From contig JAXIVH010000109.1 in assembly GCA_036785325.1 (NCBI GenBank), positions 159,501 through 223,500 of the forward strand: DNA of 64,000 nucleotides. Reading direction: 5' to 3'. The notes under the pieces were generated by a model, which was not told where the DNA came from, searched no databases, and saw only the letters and a program-made list of their open reading frames with translations. Position numbers and translations under genes: made by a program. Positions 47,862 to 58,716 of the stretch are shown here, piece by piece. Origin of the DNA: Urophycis tenuis (taxonomy: Eukaryota; Chordata; Actinopteri; Gadiformes; Phycidae). Positions within the stretch are counted from its first letter, which is position 1. Each line of letters opens with the position of its first letter.

Positions 47862-48600
47862 ATGGAGAAACATCCAACGGCAAAGAAGAGGCGGATTTTT
47901 TCAGAAACAGAAATGGAGACACTCGTGTCACTTGTTGATGCGTCCGTTTCCCCCCCCCCCCCCCCCCCCCCCCAAGGACACTCACCACTCAACCCCCTGG
48001 ACATACTTCATATTATTTATAGTAATGTTATTTATTGTATTATTTATTCTCAACTGCCGTTGCACCCCCCACCACCATATCCATACAATCCATGCACATT
48101 CATCTGTTGTACTCGTTCCGTTGTATTGCACTAGCGCACTATTGCACCATCTGTACACTTCTTTTATTATATTACTATTACTCGCACTACCTGTACATTG
48201 TTTACATTTTTTTTTTTTTTTTTTTTTTTTTTATACTGTTTACAGCCTGTTTCTGCTGGTGTTAGTAACCGTTTACTACCTTAACAATCACTACCTCCAC
48301 CTGCACTGTTTACTGTCACTTTAATAACTACTGCCACTTTTGATGTGTTTCAATTTTGCACTCTGCACCTTATTCTGCATTTCTGCATTTCAACCCGCAC
48401 CTTTATCGCTCATTTGCACTTCTGGTTAGAACGCCAACTGCATTTCGTTGTCCCTGTACTTGTACTCTGCACAATGACAATAACGTTGAATCTAATCAAA
48501 TCTAATTAAGGGCAAGCAAAAAAAAAAAAAGCTTTATGGAAACAAATCACTGTTGCAGTCAACAGTGTGTCCCATGTTCAGCGGGCTACGGAAGAAGTAA
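47862..48600 (+). pseudogene. Harbinger Myb/SANT-like protein, split
   Basis: MEKHPTAKKRRIFSETEMET leads to LVSLVDA. After the insertion, the sequence from about 48510 reads KALWKQITVAVNSVSHVQRA and TEEVK. Together these match the N-terminal Myb/SANT-like fold of Harbinger accessory proteins (and related NAIF1-type proteins), which bind DNA and aid transposase import. The middle helix is destroyed by the insertion at about 47950-48510. Confidence 0.6.
47950..48510 (+). repeat. Retroelement 3' tail inserted in the Harbinger-like element
   Basis: A run of about 25 C is followed by CTCAACCCCCTGGACATACT, a run of about 30 T at 48204-48232, and then TTGCACTCTGCACC, CATTTCGTTGTCCCTGTACT and GACAATAACGTTGAATCTAATC. 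The last part is the same family as 836-1010. Confidence 0.65.
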
Positions 48601-48992
48601 ATAATTAATTGAATACTTAATTAAATGTAAAATTGGTGTTAAATTGATCCATCTTAAAACATTTCACATTTGACCTATAGGCTATCGTTTGCATTGCGTT
48701 AAAGTTATTTTATTCCGAATAAGGTGAAGAAAAAGTTGTCCGACTCTTGCCATGTCTCGCCACTGTTCGCACTCAAAAAAGTTGCGTACACGAGCTCAGA
48801 CCTGACGTGAGATTTCATCGCAGCCTGCGCTCACGTTCAAATTGATAAATGTCAAGCTCAACGTGGAAATCAGCGTACGTCCTTTTTACGCCCGTTTTCT
48901 GTCGTACGCTCGTTTGATAAATGAGGGCCAGTGTGTGTGGTGGGACAGAGTAGGGGGACTTCAAGGGGAGAGAGAAAGCAACAAAGTGATGG

Positions 48993-49730
48993 TCAGACAC
49001 AGGGAGCGGGGTCACAGAGTGCACGGGTACTGCAGGACCTTGTGAAGACATGGTCAAGTTGGTTCACGGCTCTGTGGGTAGGAGGAGAAGGAGAGAGGGT
49101 TAGGTCAAATGAGGTAAAAAATGTTGTAAAGTCAGATGATTGTAACTTGGTTGGTTGGATGTTGAAGTCGCCCAGGACAACCAGCGGAGTACCGTCTTCA
49201 GGAAAGCAGCTGTGGAGGGCATCCCTCTCGTCGAAGAAGTCATGGAAGAGGCCCGGAGGACGGCAGATGACATAAATGTAGAGGTTGATTGGAATGGTGA
49301 TAGCAACAGTGTGGAGTTCAAACGCTGATCTGGTCAGGTGTTCCAGGAGAAGCACCCGGTAGGACCACTTGGGTGAGATGAGGAGTCCAGTCCCCCATCC
49401 TCGCCCTGAGGGTCTTGGGGTATGTGAGAAGGAGTAGGCGGTAGTGAGGGCAGCCAGAGTGGCCGTGTTGTCGGGAGTGATCCAGGTGTCAGTTAGGGCT
49501 AGGAAGTGGAGGGTCTGGAGGCAGGCATAGGCTGAGGTGGAGTCTGCCTTCTTCACCGCCGATTGGCAGTTCCAGATGCCGCCCATCACTTCAAGGTTAG
49601 TGCAAACAGGGAGAGACGGGTAGAGCAGATTGGAAGGGGTGCAGCGTCGAGTATGGGGTCGTGGACGCCGTCTGTGTTGGGTAGATGTCCTGACTGGAAT
49701 AGGGTTTACACACATGGCTACAATACACAA
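48993..49730 (-). pseudogene. L2-like LINE ORF2 endonuclease fragment
   Basis: The frame has NCQSAVKKADS, HFLALTDTWITPDNTA, GRGWGTGLLISPKWSYRVL, ICRPPG and VVLGDFNIQP. These match the apurinic endonuclease domain of L2/CR1 LINEs: the catalytic WIT.. loop, with the usual Glu read as Asp in TDTW, and GDFN. It ends before the reverse transcriptase. The LINE fragment continues as host sequence around the insertions at 47648, 49900 and 54509. Confidence 0.78.
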
Positions 49731-50224
49731 TACACAAGGGTTAGGGTTAGCAGAGGGCTAGAGCGCTTCCTCAAGGGATTCCAGCAGAGCGACTCCCTTT
49801 GTCTTTGTTGACGGTCGACGCTAAAGCTGATGCTAACAACACTGGCAATTTATCTGTTCAGATGCCAATGGTGTAGTCCTAGCTCCGCCTACCTATTAAA
49901 GGTTCCATATTATGCAAAATGCACTTTAGAGCGGTTTTCTATCAATAATATGCATCCCCGGCCTGTCTACAATCCCTCCTGATATGAAAAAAGTTCATCC
50001 TCTCCTTTTTTTGCTTTCTCAGTCTTTAGAAAATGTGTATTAAAACAGGATTGTTGAAAAATGGTCTGCTATTGACGTCAGCAACAGACTCGGCCGCTGC
50101 CCCTCAGGCTGGTGGCAACGCCTCCGGTGAAGGCTTGCCACACCCGAAGAAGGTTTGCCACGCTCTAACAAAGTTTCTAAACACCGCCATTATTCCGCTC
50201 GCTAGCATTGCTCCGGTTGGCACA

Positions 50225-52354
50225 ATGGCGAAGGTACGAGCTGGAAGAAGTGGTTGCTCTGTTGTTGTCTGCAAAAATGAGCACAATAGTCTTTCTAAAC
50301 CTCCCTCTTCGGAGGTTCTGAGGACTCAATGGTTGAATTTCATTTTTGATGGTGATTTCCCTACAGCAGTTCCCAAAGTGCTGTATGTGTGTGCTAACCA
50401 TTTCACGTCGGACTGCGTCATCAACGAGGGACAGTATAAAACTTGATTTGCTAAATCCCTGCGGATTAAAAATGGATCGGTACCAACTGTCCGCGATCCA
50501 ACTACGAACGCGGAAGCTGTAAGTTTGAACATTTTATTCTGATTTACTGTTTAGCCGGCCGCCAAGCCGGCTGCCAAGACGGCTTGACGGCCCCTGTTAG
50601 CATGGCAGCTAGCATAAAGTACTGTTGGGCCGCAACATAGTCTCCTTATACTAAAGTTATGTTAAAACTAGGGCCAGGACTTTAACGCGTTCATTAAAAT
50701 GAATGAATGACACAAAAATGACGCATTTTATTTTTGCACCGCGGAACGTTTATCACTGGGTGAGTTTCAGGTTTACCGATTATACTGGAGCAGTGATCAC
50801 TGCCTGAGGCATTTTGAACGCAGCCCGAACCGACTGGTGCCTCTGCACGGCGACCAAGCTTTGACGCACCGGTTTACAGTATCATCCCGCATTTTAGCGG
50901 TCGTGGCCGTGGAGCTGAGAACAGCAGAGTTTCCTCTGCTGCAGCAGAATAGCGGACATGTCGTAGCTACAGACATGTCACTGTCTCGGGTGCATTTTGT
51001 TATTATAGGACTTCAACCTCAGAACTCTCTGTCATCAGACTGTCCTGGTCTGTCCTGTGCATACAAACAAACTATGTTTTGTTGCTTACCTTATGTATTC
51101 AGTCATTATTCAATGGTATATTAAAATGCATGTGAAAAAAATGTTTCTCACTGTTCTCAGATACATAGTGGGGGTAGGGATGATTATATTTGTTCTGAGA
51201 AGATGTTTTTTCTAACCCCTGTGTGCTTGTTATAGACCAGCTCATCACAAACATCAACGGCACAGATTCCTGCATCAAGAGATGTTGCATGCCAGACAGA
51301 GATGGAAACACGTCGCGTAGGCACACAGCTGTCCTTCAAGCTTCATTAGGCTGCATTCACTTGGGAAGAAGTTAGTAAGGAGTTACATGTTATAATACTT
51401 TTCACTCAGCTCAGTTATTCACTCTCTTAAATTTTCATATTGGTCATTTTCCTTGATTAACATTTATTTTTGGTTACAGTTGTCCAGGCTACTGTGTCCT
51501 GCAAGGATTTTGGTGTTGGGACATCCACTGCAACTCCTTTCCAGTTTTCATCCACACCAGTAAAGCGACCTTCAAAGAGACCTCGCATGGACATGGAGGA
51601 GGCCTGCATGAATCACGCCAGACATGGGACAAAAACAAATGGCTTTCAGCAGGTAATTTACTAGACAGAATAAAAAAATTATCACAATTCCTCCTTTTGT
51701 GAGTTACTGTTCAGGGCTTTTTATGAAAAGCCAACATCAATTAGTTATTCTGTAACTTCTTGAAATTCATTGTAATTATTGTTGGTAATAAATATTACAG
51801 TATTATATTTTAAATTGTGCATTTTTGTCCTTTGTAGCAACTCCACCTTTCTACAGACTTGAGAAGGTGTTGGCGAACAAAATTATTCTGAAGGATGTAG
51901 CTAAACTCAGCCCACCCTACCAGACTTCATCTTTGGAGGCATTCCATAGCGTCATCCTTCGCTTTGCCCCGAAGAATGTTGTATTTCCATTTCTTGGAAT
52001 GCTCTGCAGGTAAATTGAATTGTGCTTACTTTGAACTTTGTTGAAGTGTGTAGCCTAAAGTTTCTGACATTTTAGATTTTTTTCTTTTGTTATTACAGAC
52101 TCTACTTGGCGGCAATGTACTACAACGAAAACACCAACCGACCACAAGCAAAGACGGACCAAGGTGTACCCCTCTTCAAGGTGCACTTCCCGAAGGCATT
52201 GAAGGGAGAGTGTAAAGCAAAACCCCTAAAGACAGAGCCAACATAGAGTAAGAGTTTACTTTTTTTTTTATACCAAAACTAAAGGATTTCTTTTTACTTG
52301 TTGCACTTACAATCTATAAACATTTCAACAATAAATAACTGTATAAAGTAATAC

Positions 52355-52389
<35 letters not shown>

Positions 52390-52660
52390 CACACACACAA
52401 AATTAGATAAAGTGTCAGGGGGTAATGAGCAAAACACTTTCAGTCTCAAAAAGTAAACAATGTCTGTGCATTTCTTGTATAAAACAGGGTATGTAGTGGA
52501 CATGATGGACCTCATCTTCGAGAAGGTGTTTATGGACCCGGCACCCCACACTGATGCAGTCCTGGCAATCCGTGTTCCTGAAGACCTTGCTGCACAGTTT
52601 GAGCGGCCAGACAAGGAGGAGGTCATTGCGGGTTATGTGTCCCGCTTCAATCCCACGTAG
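50225..52660 (+). pseudogene. Kolobok THAP transposase of K2 (nonsense mutations)
   Basis: Exons: 50225-50518 THAP (CSVVVC ... CANHF) with a stop at 50444-50446 (GGA to TGA relative to K1); exon 2 from 51236, whose donor is deleted; 51480-51652 (KRPSKRPRMDMEEA); 51838-52009 (LEKVLANKIILKDVAKL, LEAFHSVILRFAPKNV); 52099-52250 (LYLAAMYYNEN) with a second stop at 52244-52246 (TAC to TAG); and about 52489-52660 (YVVDMMDLIFEKVF to SRFNPT). The C-terminal exons match Kolobok transposases. The central catalytic acidic residues are not present in this copy. Non-functional. Confidence 0.75.
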
Positions 52661-53165
52661 TGACCTGTGGCATCAGGAAACTCAGTTTGGATTCGAAGGA
52701 CCACACAAGCTGGGATGACGACCCGGATTCTGCGTCTCAGCCAGCCCCAACAGCTCACAAAAGAGTGATATGCAAGGTACCTGTAACGACTTCAAGCAAT
52801 TGGACAAGATATAGCAATTACTTTTTTGTTTTGTATCCCATTTTATTTTTATGGATTGCCTGCTAAAACATATGGCTACTAAGAGCACTATCCCTCCTCT
52901 CGTCTCCTCCCCTCTACTACCACTAAACTATTTTCACACACTTATAACTTATTTGTTAGTAATGCAATGTCAAGTTTAAAAAGTGTCTACAGAAATGACC
53001 TGCTTATGAAGAAACTATAAAAAATAGAAAAAAAAGACTAAATTGAAAAGTTATCATGTTTGTCACATTTTATTACAGTTATATGGTTATGCCGAGTAAA
53101 GCAAAGAATACATAACATATTTGATTTCAATATAAATTATAACATTTATCAAAAACATAACATAC

Positions 53166-54202
53166 CTGTGAATGCCTCTCAGCTGCAAAGGACCATAGTC
53201 TGCTCTGTAAATTTGGCTTGCATTCTGGAGCGAGTATACATTGAGGCATACAGGCTCCAATCCAGGATGGTTCACCATGCATTTCAGGTTCCCCTCAACC
53301 TCCTGCAGCCGTCTGGTAACCTGCAAACAAGGTACTGCAAACAATAAATGCCATTGTGTCTCATAAGTATGAAATAAACCAAAATCAAGACAAACTAGTT
53401 TTCACTTTGAGTATGTAGATACTACCTGTGCTATCTCAAGACAGCAGACATTTTCCTGCTCTGTGGGCATGGTGTTGCAGTTTCCACACAAACACCTGTC
53501 AAAAGAAAATAAGTTAGAATTTCACTTGAATGCAAGTACACGAGCATAGTTGGATAAGAAGTAAGATTTTCCTAACCATGCCAAGTGCATAAAACTTGTG
53601 ACATTTGAATAATGTTGAGATGGAGAACAGTGGCATTTTAATCAACATTACACTGCCTCGATTTTCTACCAGAATGACACATTACTGATACAGACAGACA
53701 TATTTATGCTGAAATACAAAAGTAAATCCTAAAGACCTAGAACCACAAACGTCAGGGCGCTGTTACGATGAAACACCTCTGCTAAAACTATCACAAACTT
53801 TTCAAAATATAGAATTTAGGTTAGGCCTACTATGCAAGCATCGTTTGATAGCCTACTAGTTTCTACATTATACATTTATCCGTAGATAGCAAGAATACAG
53901 TCAAGAAAGATAAGTATAATGTTAATACACTATTTACAAAATTGCTCATTCACCAAAAAAGCTTGAAGTAACAAAGATACAGCGAAGACGTAACTGTTAG
54001 CATGAGCTAACATGTAAGTAACAGTGTAATAACACCCAGAATGTAAAAAAATAAATATATAAAGTCGCATGATATATGTAACTTAACATTCAGAAACCTC
54101 CTGCTGCAGCCGCAGAGTAAGAATTTCAGCCGGCGTCTCTCCCTCTGGGTCAGATTCAGGCTCAAACTGGTAGGGTTGAACCACAGAGTTTCTGCCAGCC
54201 AT
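53166..54202 (-). pseudogene. P2X7 ballast-domain-like gene of K2 (no last exon)
   Basis: Exon 1, 54087-54202 (MAGRNSVVQPYQFEPESD, LPQEVSEW), has a donor changed from GTAAGT to TTAAGT. Exon 2, 53426-53495 (CLCGNCNTMPTEQENVCC), and exon 3, 53166-53320 (KCMVNHPGLEPVCLNVYSLQ, YRADYGPL), have good splice sites. The CGxC...CC cluster, HPG..PVCLN and the YR..YG step are those of the P2X7 cytoplasmic ballast domain. The AYR..GFK exon is not found downstream. The antisense neighbour is the transposase. Confidence 0.72.
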
Positions 54203-54508
54203 TGGCCGAGTCAGTCTGTAAACATTAGCACATGGCTACGGAGCCGAGCCGCAGCCCCTCGCAGAGAGGTGGGCGTGGTCTGGTGCAGCTCATTTACATA
54301 AAGGAGACAGGCCCTGAAACAGACCGTTTTGAACAGAGCTGTTTTTAGGTGATGAAGAGAGACCTACAATATTTGATCCAAGGCAATTTTGACCAAAGCA
54401 TGTCACAAACATGTCTTTAACACACCTGGGAACTATTTTAATTTGTGGAAAAGGGGCATAATATGGGACCTTTAAGGCTATTGTCTACACCTGAGAGGCC
54501 GAAACTTA

Positions 54509-55213
54509 AGGCCTGGTTATACTTCTACGACTGCGTAATCCGTAATCCAACTGCGTAACTACGGAGTCACCTCGAGCCCTCATAGTTCTCCGTCGTGGTG
54601 ACGGATACGTAATGCAATTTCCCGCTTGACCAGTAGGGGACGCTACGCAAGACTGGCCATGACATTCACGCAAGTAAATAAGTACAAAAGGAAAAAAATA
54701 GTTAAGAGGGGATCAATTATTAAATAGAAAAGGGGATACATTATAAATGAAATGTTTTTAAAAGTAAAAACCGTACACATACTAAAAAAACAAACAAACA
54801 AACTATTTACAACAATTTAGTGCAATTTGCCACCGTCTCTTTTAAGTTTCACAAGTTCAAGTAGGTCGGCTTGCATTTTGGAGCTTTATGCGTCCATATA
54901 GTAAAGCGTATATATGTAGCATATATATAGCGTATAAAGCGTATATATATAAATGGCGCTGCCAGTGTTTAAGTTGTGATATAAGTCAATAGTGATAGAA
55001 TGTGATTCATTGTGAGTCATTCATGTGTAAATGACGTGTTTAGAGGACCAATCGCAGCCCTTGCAGTCTCCGTGGTGCATTGACGGAGTGACGGTTAAAA
55101 AATATTTCAGGCCGACGGAGACGACGCAGAGGCTCTCCGTCAGGCTCTCCCTCGACGTAGAGGGCTCTCGCTAACCGACGTACGGCACTTTACGCAGGAG
55201 TATAAACTAGGCT
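54509..55213. mobile_element. Harbinger-type MITE
   Basis: The left end AGGCCTGGTTATACTTC and right end GAGTATAAACTAGGCT are imperfect inverted repeats, with a 3-bp duplication TTA on both sides (54506-54508, 55214-55216). No coding frame was found. A short GTATATA repeat lies at about 54900-54950. Confidence 0.7.
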
Positions 55214-55253
55214 TTACTTGTTCAAAGTTTGAGTGGGTACTTGCAGTCCGATT

Positions 55254-55254
55254 C

Positions 55255-55288
<34 letters not shown>
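55254..55288. repeat. (CAA)n microsatellite
   Basis: About 11 CAA units. Confidence 0.95.
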
Positions 55289-55484
55289 CCAATACCAATA
55301 GCAACAAAAGCTCTACCAACTGAAAAGCTACAACACAAGATTCAAAATTCTTTATTGATCCCTGGGGGAAATTCCAGGTCCAAGAACAAGTTACAATTCC
55401 TTACGTACTCACCAACAGCAACAATCCTGCTCACTTCTTTAACTCCTTCTTTAAAAGACAAAATGTATTTGTAATAGTAGCAAC

Positions 55485-55485
<1 letters not shown>

Positions 55486-55539
<54 letters not shown>
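55486..55539. repeat. (AGT)n microsatellite
   Basis: About 18 AGT units. A short version stands at the homologous place near 19705. Confidence 0.95.
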
Positions 55540-55559
55540 TTCTTAGTATTCATAGTATT

Positions 55560-56950
55560 GATCGTAGTATTTCCAGAATAATAATATATATTATTATGAT
55601 ATGTATGTATATAGCTCATATAATCACATTACAATGAAGGCAGGGTAGAGGTTTTTAAAACCCTGTGAAAAAAAACTGACAATGAGGTGTTAAAAATGCC
55701 CCTCTCTGTGACCTAGGACACAACTTATAGAATTAGTTAGAATGTTCGACCACCAAAATGAACCCCAGCTACAAGGAGGTGGACAGATATTGATGTGTTC
55801 TGTGTTGGAGCAGCTTCAAGAAACTCAAGCCTTTTATAACCACCAGTGTAAAGTGGCAGTTAATACAACAAGCACAGAAATGATAACACTTTAAACATCG
55901 CTTCCGTTCATTTTTCACTTTTGCACTTTTTACCACTGGGCTGGAAACAAAGTGAGGAAGCAAGTTGAGGGACCAAGGCTGTGGCTGGCCATGTCTTTGT
56001 TTTCGACACGCAATCGCCACAAGAGTTAACCATAAATAGACCTGACTGTAGGTATCAACAGGATGTGCTGCAAAGGCTCTGCATAAACCAGTCATGAGAT
56101 AGACACACATTTACCATCAATGACTGAACCTGACTGGTAACTTAGTTTTGGGAACAGAGAAAAAGATTACACTACTATTTTTGCTTGTATGTGCTTTTTA
56201 AAAGAGTAAAGTAAAAAAAAAAATGAAGTTATTTGTTATCAATCATTTTGATTGCGGACTTAAAGTATTCATTTTCTTTCAGCAATACTAATATCGTAAT
56301 CTTAGTATTCATTTGGGATCCTATTGCACTGCAGAGACCAGCAGATACAACATCAGTCCATTCCAGAGACACATACCCACCGACCATACACAGCCAAGGA
56401 TGTCTTTTCTTGGTCTTGTCAGAGGGCTTAGTGCAGGGCATGCACTTGTTTTTGCCTTGTTTGTGGTCCCCCCCCTTCTCTCTGGAGTTATCTCTCTACA
56501 CAGGTCCACACCACCCACAAGGTTAGCATCTTCCAAGTCATATTGAGATTTAAGACCCAGGTACCACCCATGTGATTTGCTGAATCACATGCACAAATCA
56601 GCAGCCACCATTATGATATATGTAAGAATGTGTTTGTGTGTTCATTGTTAAACACATGAGATGAGATGTGTGTCCTGTTTGCCTTACTTATGTGTGTACT
56701 GTATGCAAGTACAGAAGGAAGAGTTTTTGTTTGTTCACTTTTTAAATAATATCATGTTAATAGTTAACCTTGTTTTGTTTCTTTCCACTAGGTGTCGTGT
56801 TGATGAGCCATTTTTACATAAAAATGTGTGAACTCATTGGGGGGGTTCACTGAGCTGTTGATGCAGTTCACCAGTAAACTCCTCCCAGCTGGGTAGACAC
56901 TCAGAATGATGTCACAAAAGGATGTATTCTGAAATGGCTTATCAACATAA
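55560..56950. repeat. Orphan NITR upstream-flank unit
   Basis: Same order of blocks as 20160-20600 and 24280-25740: CCTCTCTGTGACCTAGG, GACCAAGGCTGTGGCTGGCC, a close variant of the CCAGAGACACATACCC block, and GATGTCACAAAAGGATGTAT. The gene body to its left has been displaced by the L2/Kolobok complex. Confidence 0.65.
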
Positions 56951-56956
56951 AACCTG

Positions 56957-58280
56957 GGGGGTGTACTACGAAGCTCGATTAGTGGGTTAGCGAGGTATGT
57001 TGAGCTCAAAGCCTGGGTTAGCTGTCATACGAAAGTCGCTCTCTTTTAGCGGAGTTATATCACCATGGTAACTTATGCTTGCAACCAAACCTGGTCGGGA
57101 GGAGGTTTTCAGCTAACTTTCCGATTAGATCGGCTACTTAAAGCTGGGCGCCGCCCCCTAGTCAGGGTGTTTCGCTGAGGTTTTTTTTTCTTATTTGCTA
57201 CAGGTAATCAACATCAGATGAAAGGTTATCCTATTGCAAATCATAGGCTACATTCACCTGAAATTATTGCAATTTACCACATTGAATATACAGTATATAT
57301 ATATTTTTAGAATAGAATAGAATAAAATAAAATACTCTTTTTTGTGCTTATTAAGGACGGTCGTGCTAACACCCAATCTAGATGGGGTAAAAGGGATGAT
57401 GATGGACAGGCAAGATATGAACACCGGTCGCTGGTGTGCAGTTCACATAATCCACCACACCACCGTCACTACCTTCTGGCACATGCAATACTTTTTTACA
57501 GATAGGATGTATTTGAAATGAATTCCCTAAATAACAGAACAAATCAGGTTGCTTTTGCATTTTACAATCATATGCACAATTTCCTCAAAATGTAAGGATG
57601 GAACAGCGGTCTGGGGCGCTGCGTTTGGGTCGCAATCTCCCCTGGAGGCATGGGTTCGAATCCTACCTTTGGCAAGTAATTTGCATGCACTGTTGCTCCG
57701 TATATATTTATAGTTATTTTACTTATATTTTTACGACTGTTTTTCTCTTGCACCAATTGCACCAAGTCAAATTCATTGTAGGTGCAAACCTACTTAGCAA
57801 TAAACTTGTTTCTGATTCTGATTCTGATTAATGGCGAACAATTCTGCATTCGGCATAGTTATTTTTAGACAATTAGGCTATGCAGAATGTTTTCACTTAC
57901 GCACAGAATCTGCTATTTTTTGCCAGCACACCTCCCTAGCCTTATTATGGGCAATTGCCCCTTGCCGTTATTTTCTTTTTAAACTCCTCGTATGAGTTCA
58001 TAACGACTCCTTGCTCCTCCTGAGTGAAGTACATAGCCCGCTTCTCCCTTTTCGCTCCGTAGGATCCATTGCGTCATGGTGAATAACGTTGGGTTACGCC
58101 TCTTTTACGGGAACGCGCATCAAAATTAATCAAAACTAAAGCGGAAAACCTGGCTCGACAAATCAAATCGTAAGTGAGCTTCGTGGTACCGTTTAACTCT
58201 GATTGCGACTTTCGTATTTGTCGATCCAGGTTATCGAAACTAAGCCTGGGTATGTTAATCGAGGTTCGTAGTACACCCCC
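56957..58280. mobile_element. TIR transposon with 3-bp duplication (Harbinger-like)
   Basis: The ends are GGGGGTGTACTACGAAGCTC and, reversed, GGGGGTGTACTACGAACCTC. CTG is repeated at 56954-56956 and 58281-58283. NITR units A (25735) and E (42130) show the uninterrupted site. No transposase frame was found. A SINE is nested at 57591-57835. Confidence 0.8.
57591..57835 (+). repeat. tRNA-Leu-derived SINE
   Basis: The head AACAGCGGTCTGGGGCGCTG, CAATCTCCCCTGGAGGCATG and GGGTTCGAATCCTACC is clearly tRNA-Leu-like, with A and B boxes. A tRNA-unrelated body follows, ending AATAAACTTGTTTCTGATTC with a repeated TTCTGA tail. The tail and mismatched arms favour a SINE over a tRNA gene. Confidence 0.8.
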
Positions 58281-58464
58281 CTGGTGGTAAGGCAGGGGCC
58301 GTTTGTGTTTGTGACTTGGCAACACTTTCTGCTCTTGCCCCTTGTTCCCATCCTGAATTGTCATTATTGTTGGAAATAATCACCAAGCAAAGACCACTTG
58401 TTGCCACATGTACATTTTATAGCTCTTTGTCCCATTTACATATGTTTAACATCAACAGTCATGT

Positions 58465-58617
58465 TCAAGTCCCACCAACAACATCGACAGCCATTGTGGT
58501 TGTAACAAATGACCCTGCTATTCTCCCAGCAGAATTGACTCTCCTCAGTCCTTTCAGTTTGTTTTTTCTGCCAGAGAACTCCAATGCTGCGTGGTTCAAA
58601 GGATCTGTTTTCCTGTC
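58465..58617 (-). pseudogene. Degraded ITIM tail exon of NITR copy C
   Basis: Acceptor TTATAG, then DRKTDPLNHAALEFSGRKNK. The first ITIM tyrosine is His (LNHAAL). A deletion and frame change after KGLRR removes the second tyrosine motif. The reading runs on to a TGA at 58465-58467. The first tail exon is missing altogether. Confidence 0.8.
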
Positions 58618-58716
58618 CTATAACAGGTAACTTTGTATTACTACAAAATGTCAGAGAGGGTTCACAGTTGACAAGACATGAAAGTTGATGTGCAGTTCAA
58701 CTTGTTTAAATATAAA

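Larger units (their letters stand above)
47648..48929 (+). mobile_element. Harbinger-like transposon with Myb-like gene start
   Basis: The inverted ends are GGCCCTCATTTATCAAACGA and its exact complement, with a 3-bp duplication AGT (47645-47647, 48930-48932). A plus-strand frame at 47862 resembles the Myb/SANT-like DNA-binding protein that accompanies Harbinger transposases. That frame is split by a poly-C tract and a retroelement tail. No transposase is left. Confidence 0.75.
49900..54471 (+). mobile_element. Kolobok-type transposon K2
   Basis: TTAA (49896-49899, 54472-54475) bounds ends AGGTTCCATATTATGC and GCATAATATGGGACCT. It is the same family as K1, but retains exons at 51480-52009 that K1 lacks and has lost about 40 bp at the end of exon 2. 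Two nonsense changes hit the transposase and a donor mutation hits the ballast gene. It is inserted in the L2-like LINE. Confidence 0.87.

Noticed and set aside
49736..49752. Telomere-like GGGTTAGGGTTAG
   Set aside because: Only two units, inside a LINE fragment; chance or LINE sequence.
57591..57675. Functional tRNA-Leu gene
   Set aside because: The acceptor and anticodon arms are mismatched and a SINE body with a repeated tail follows.
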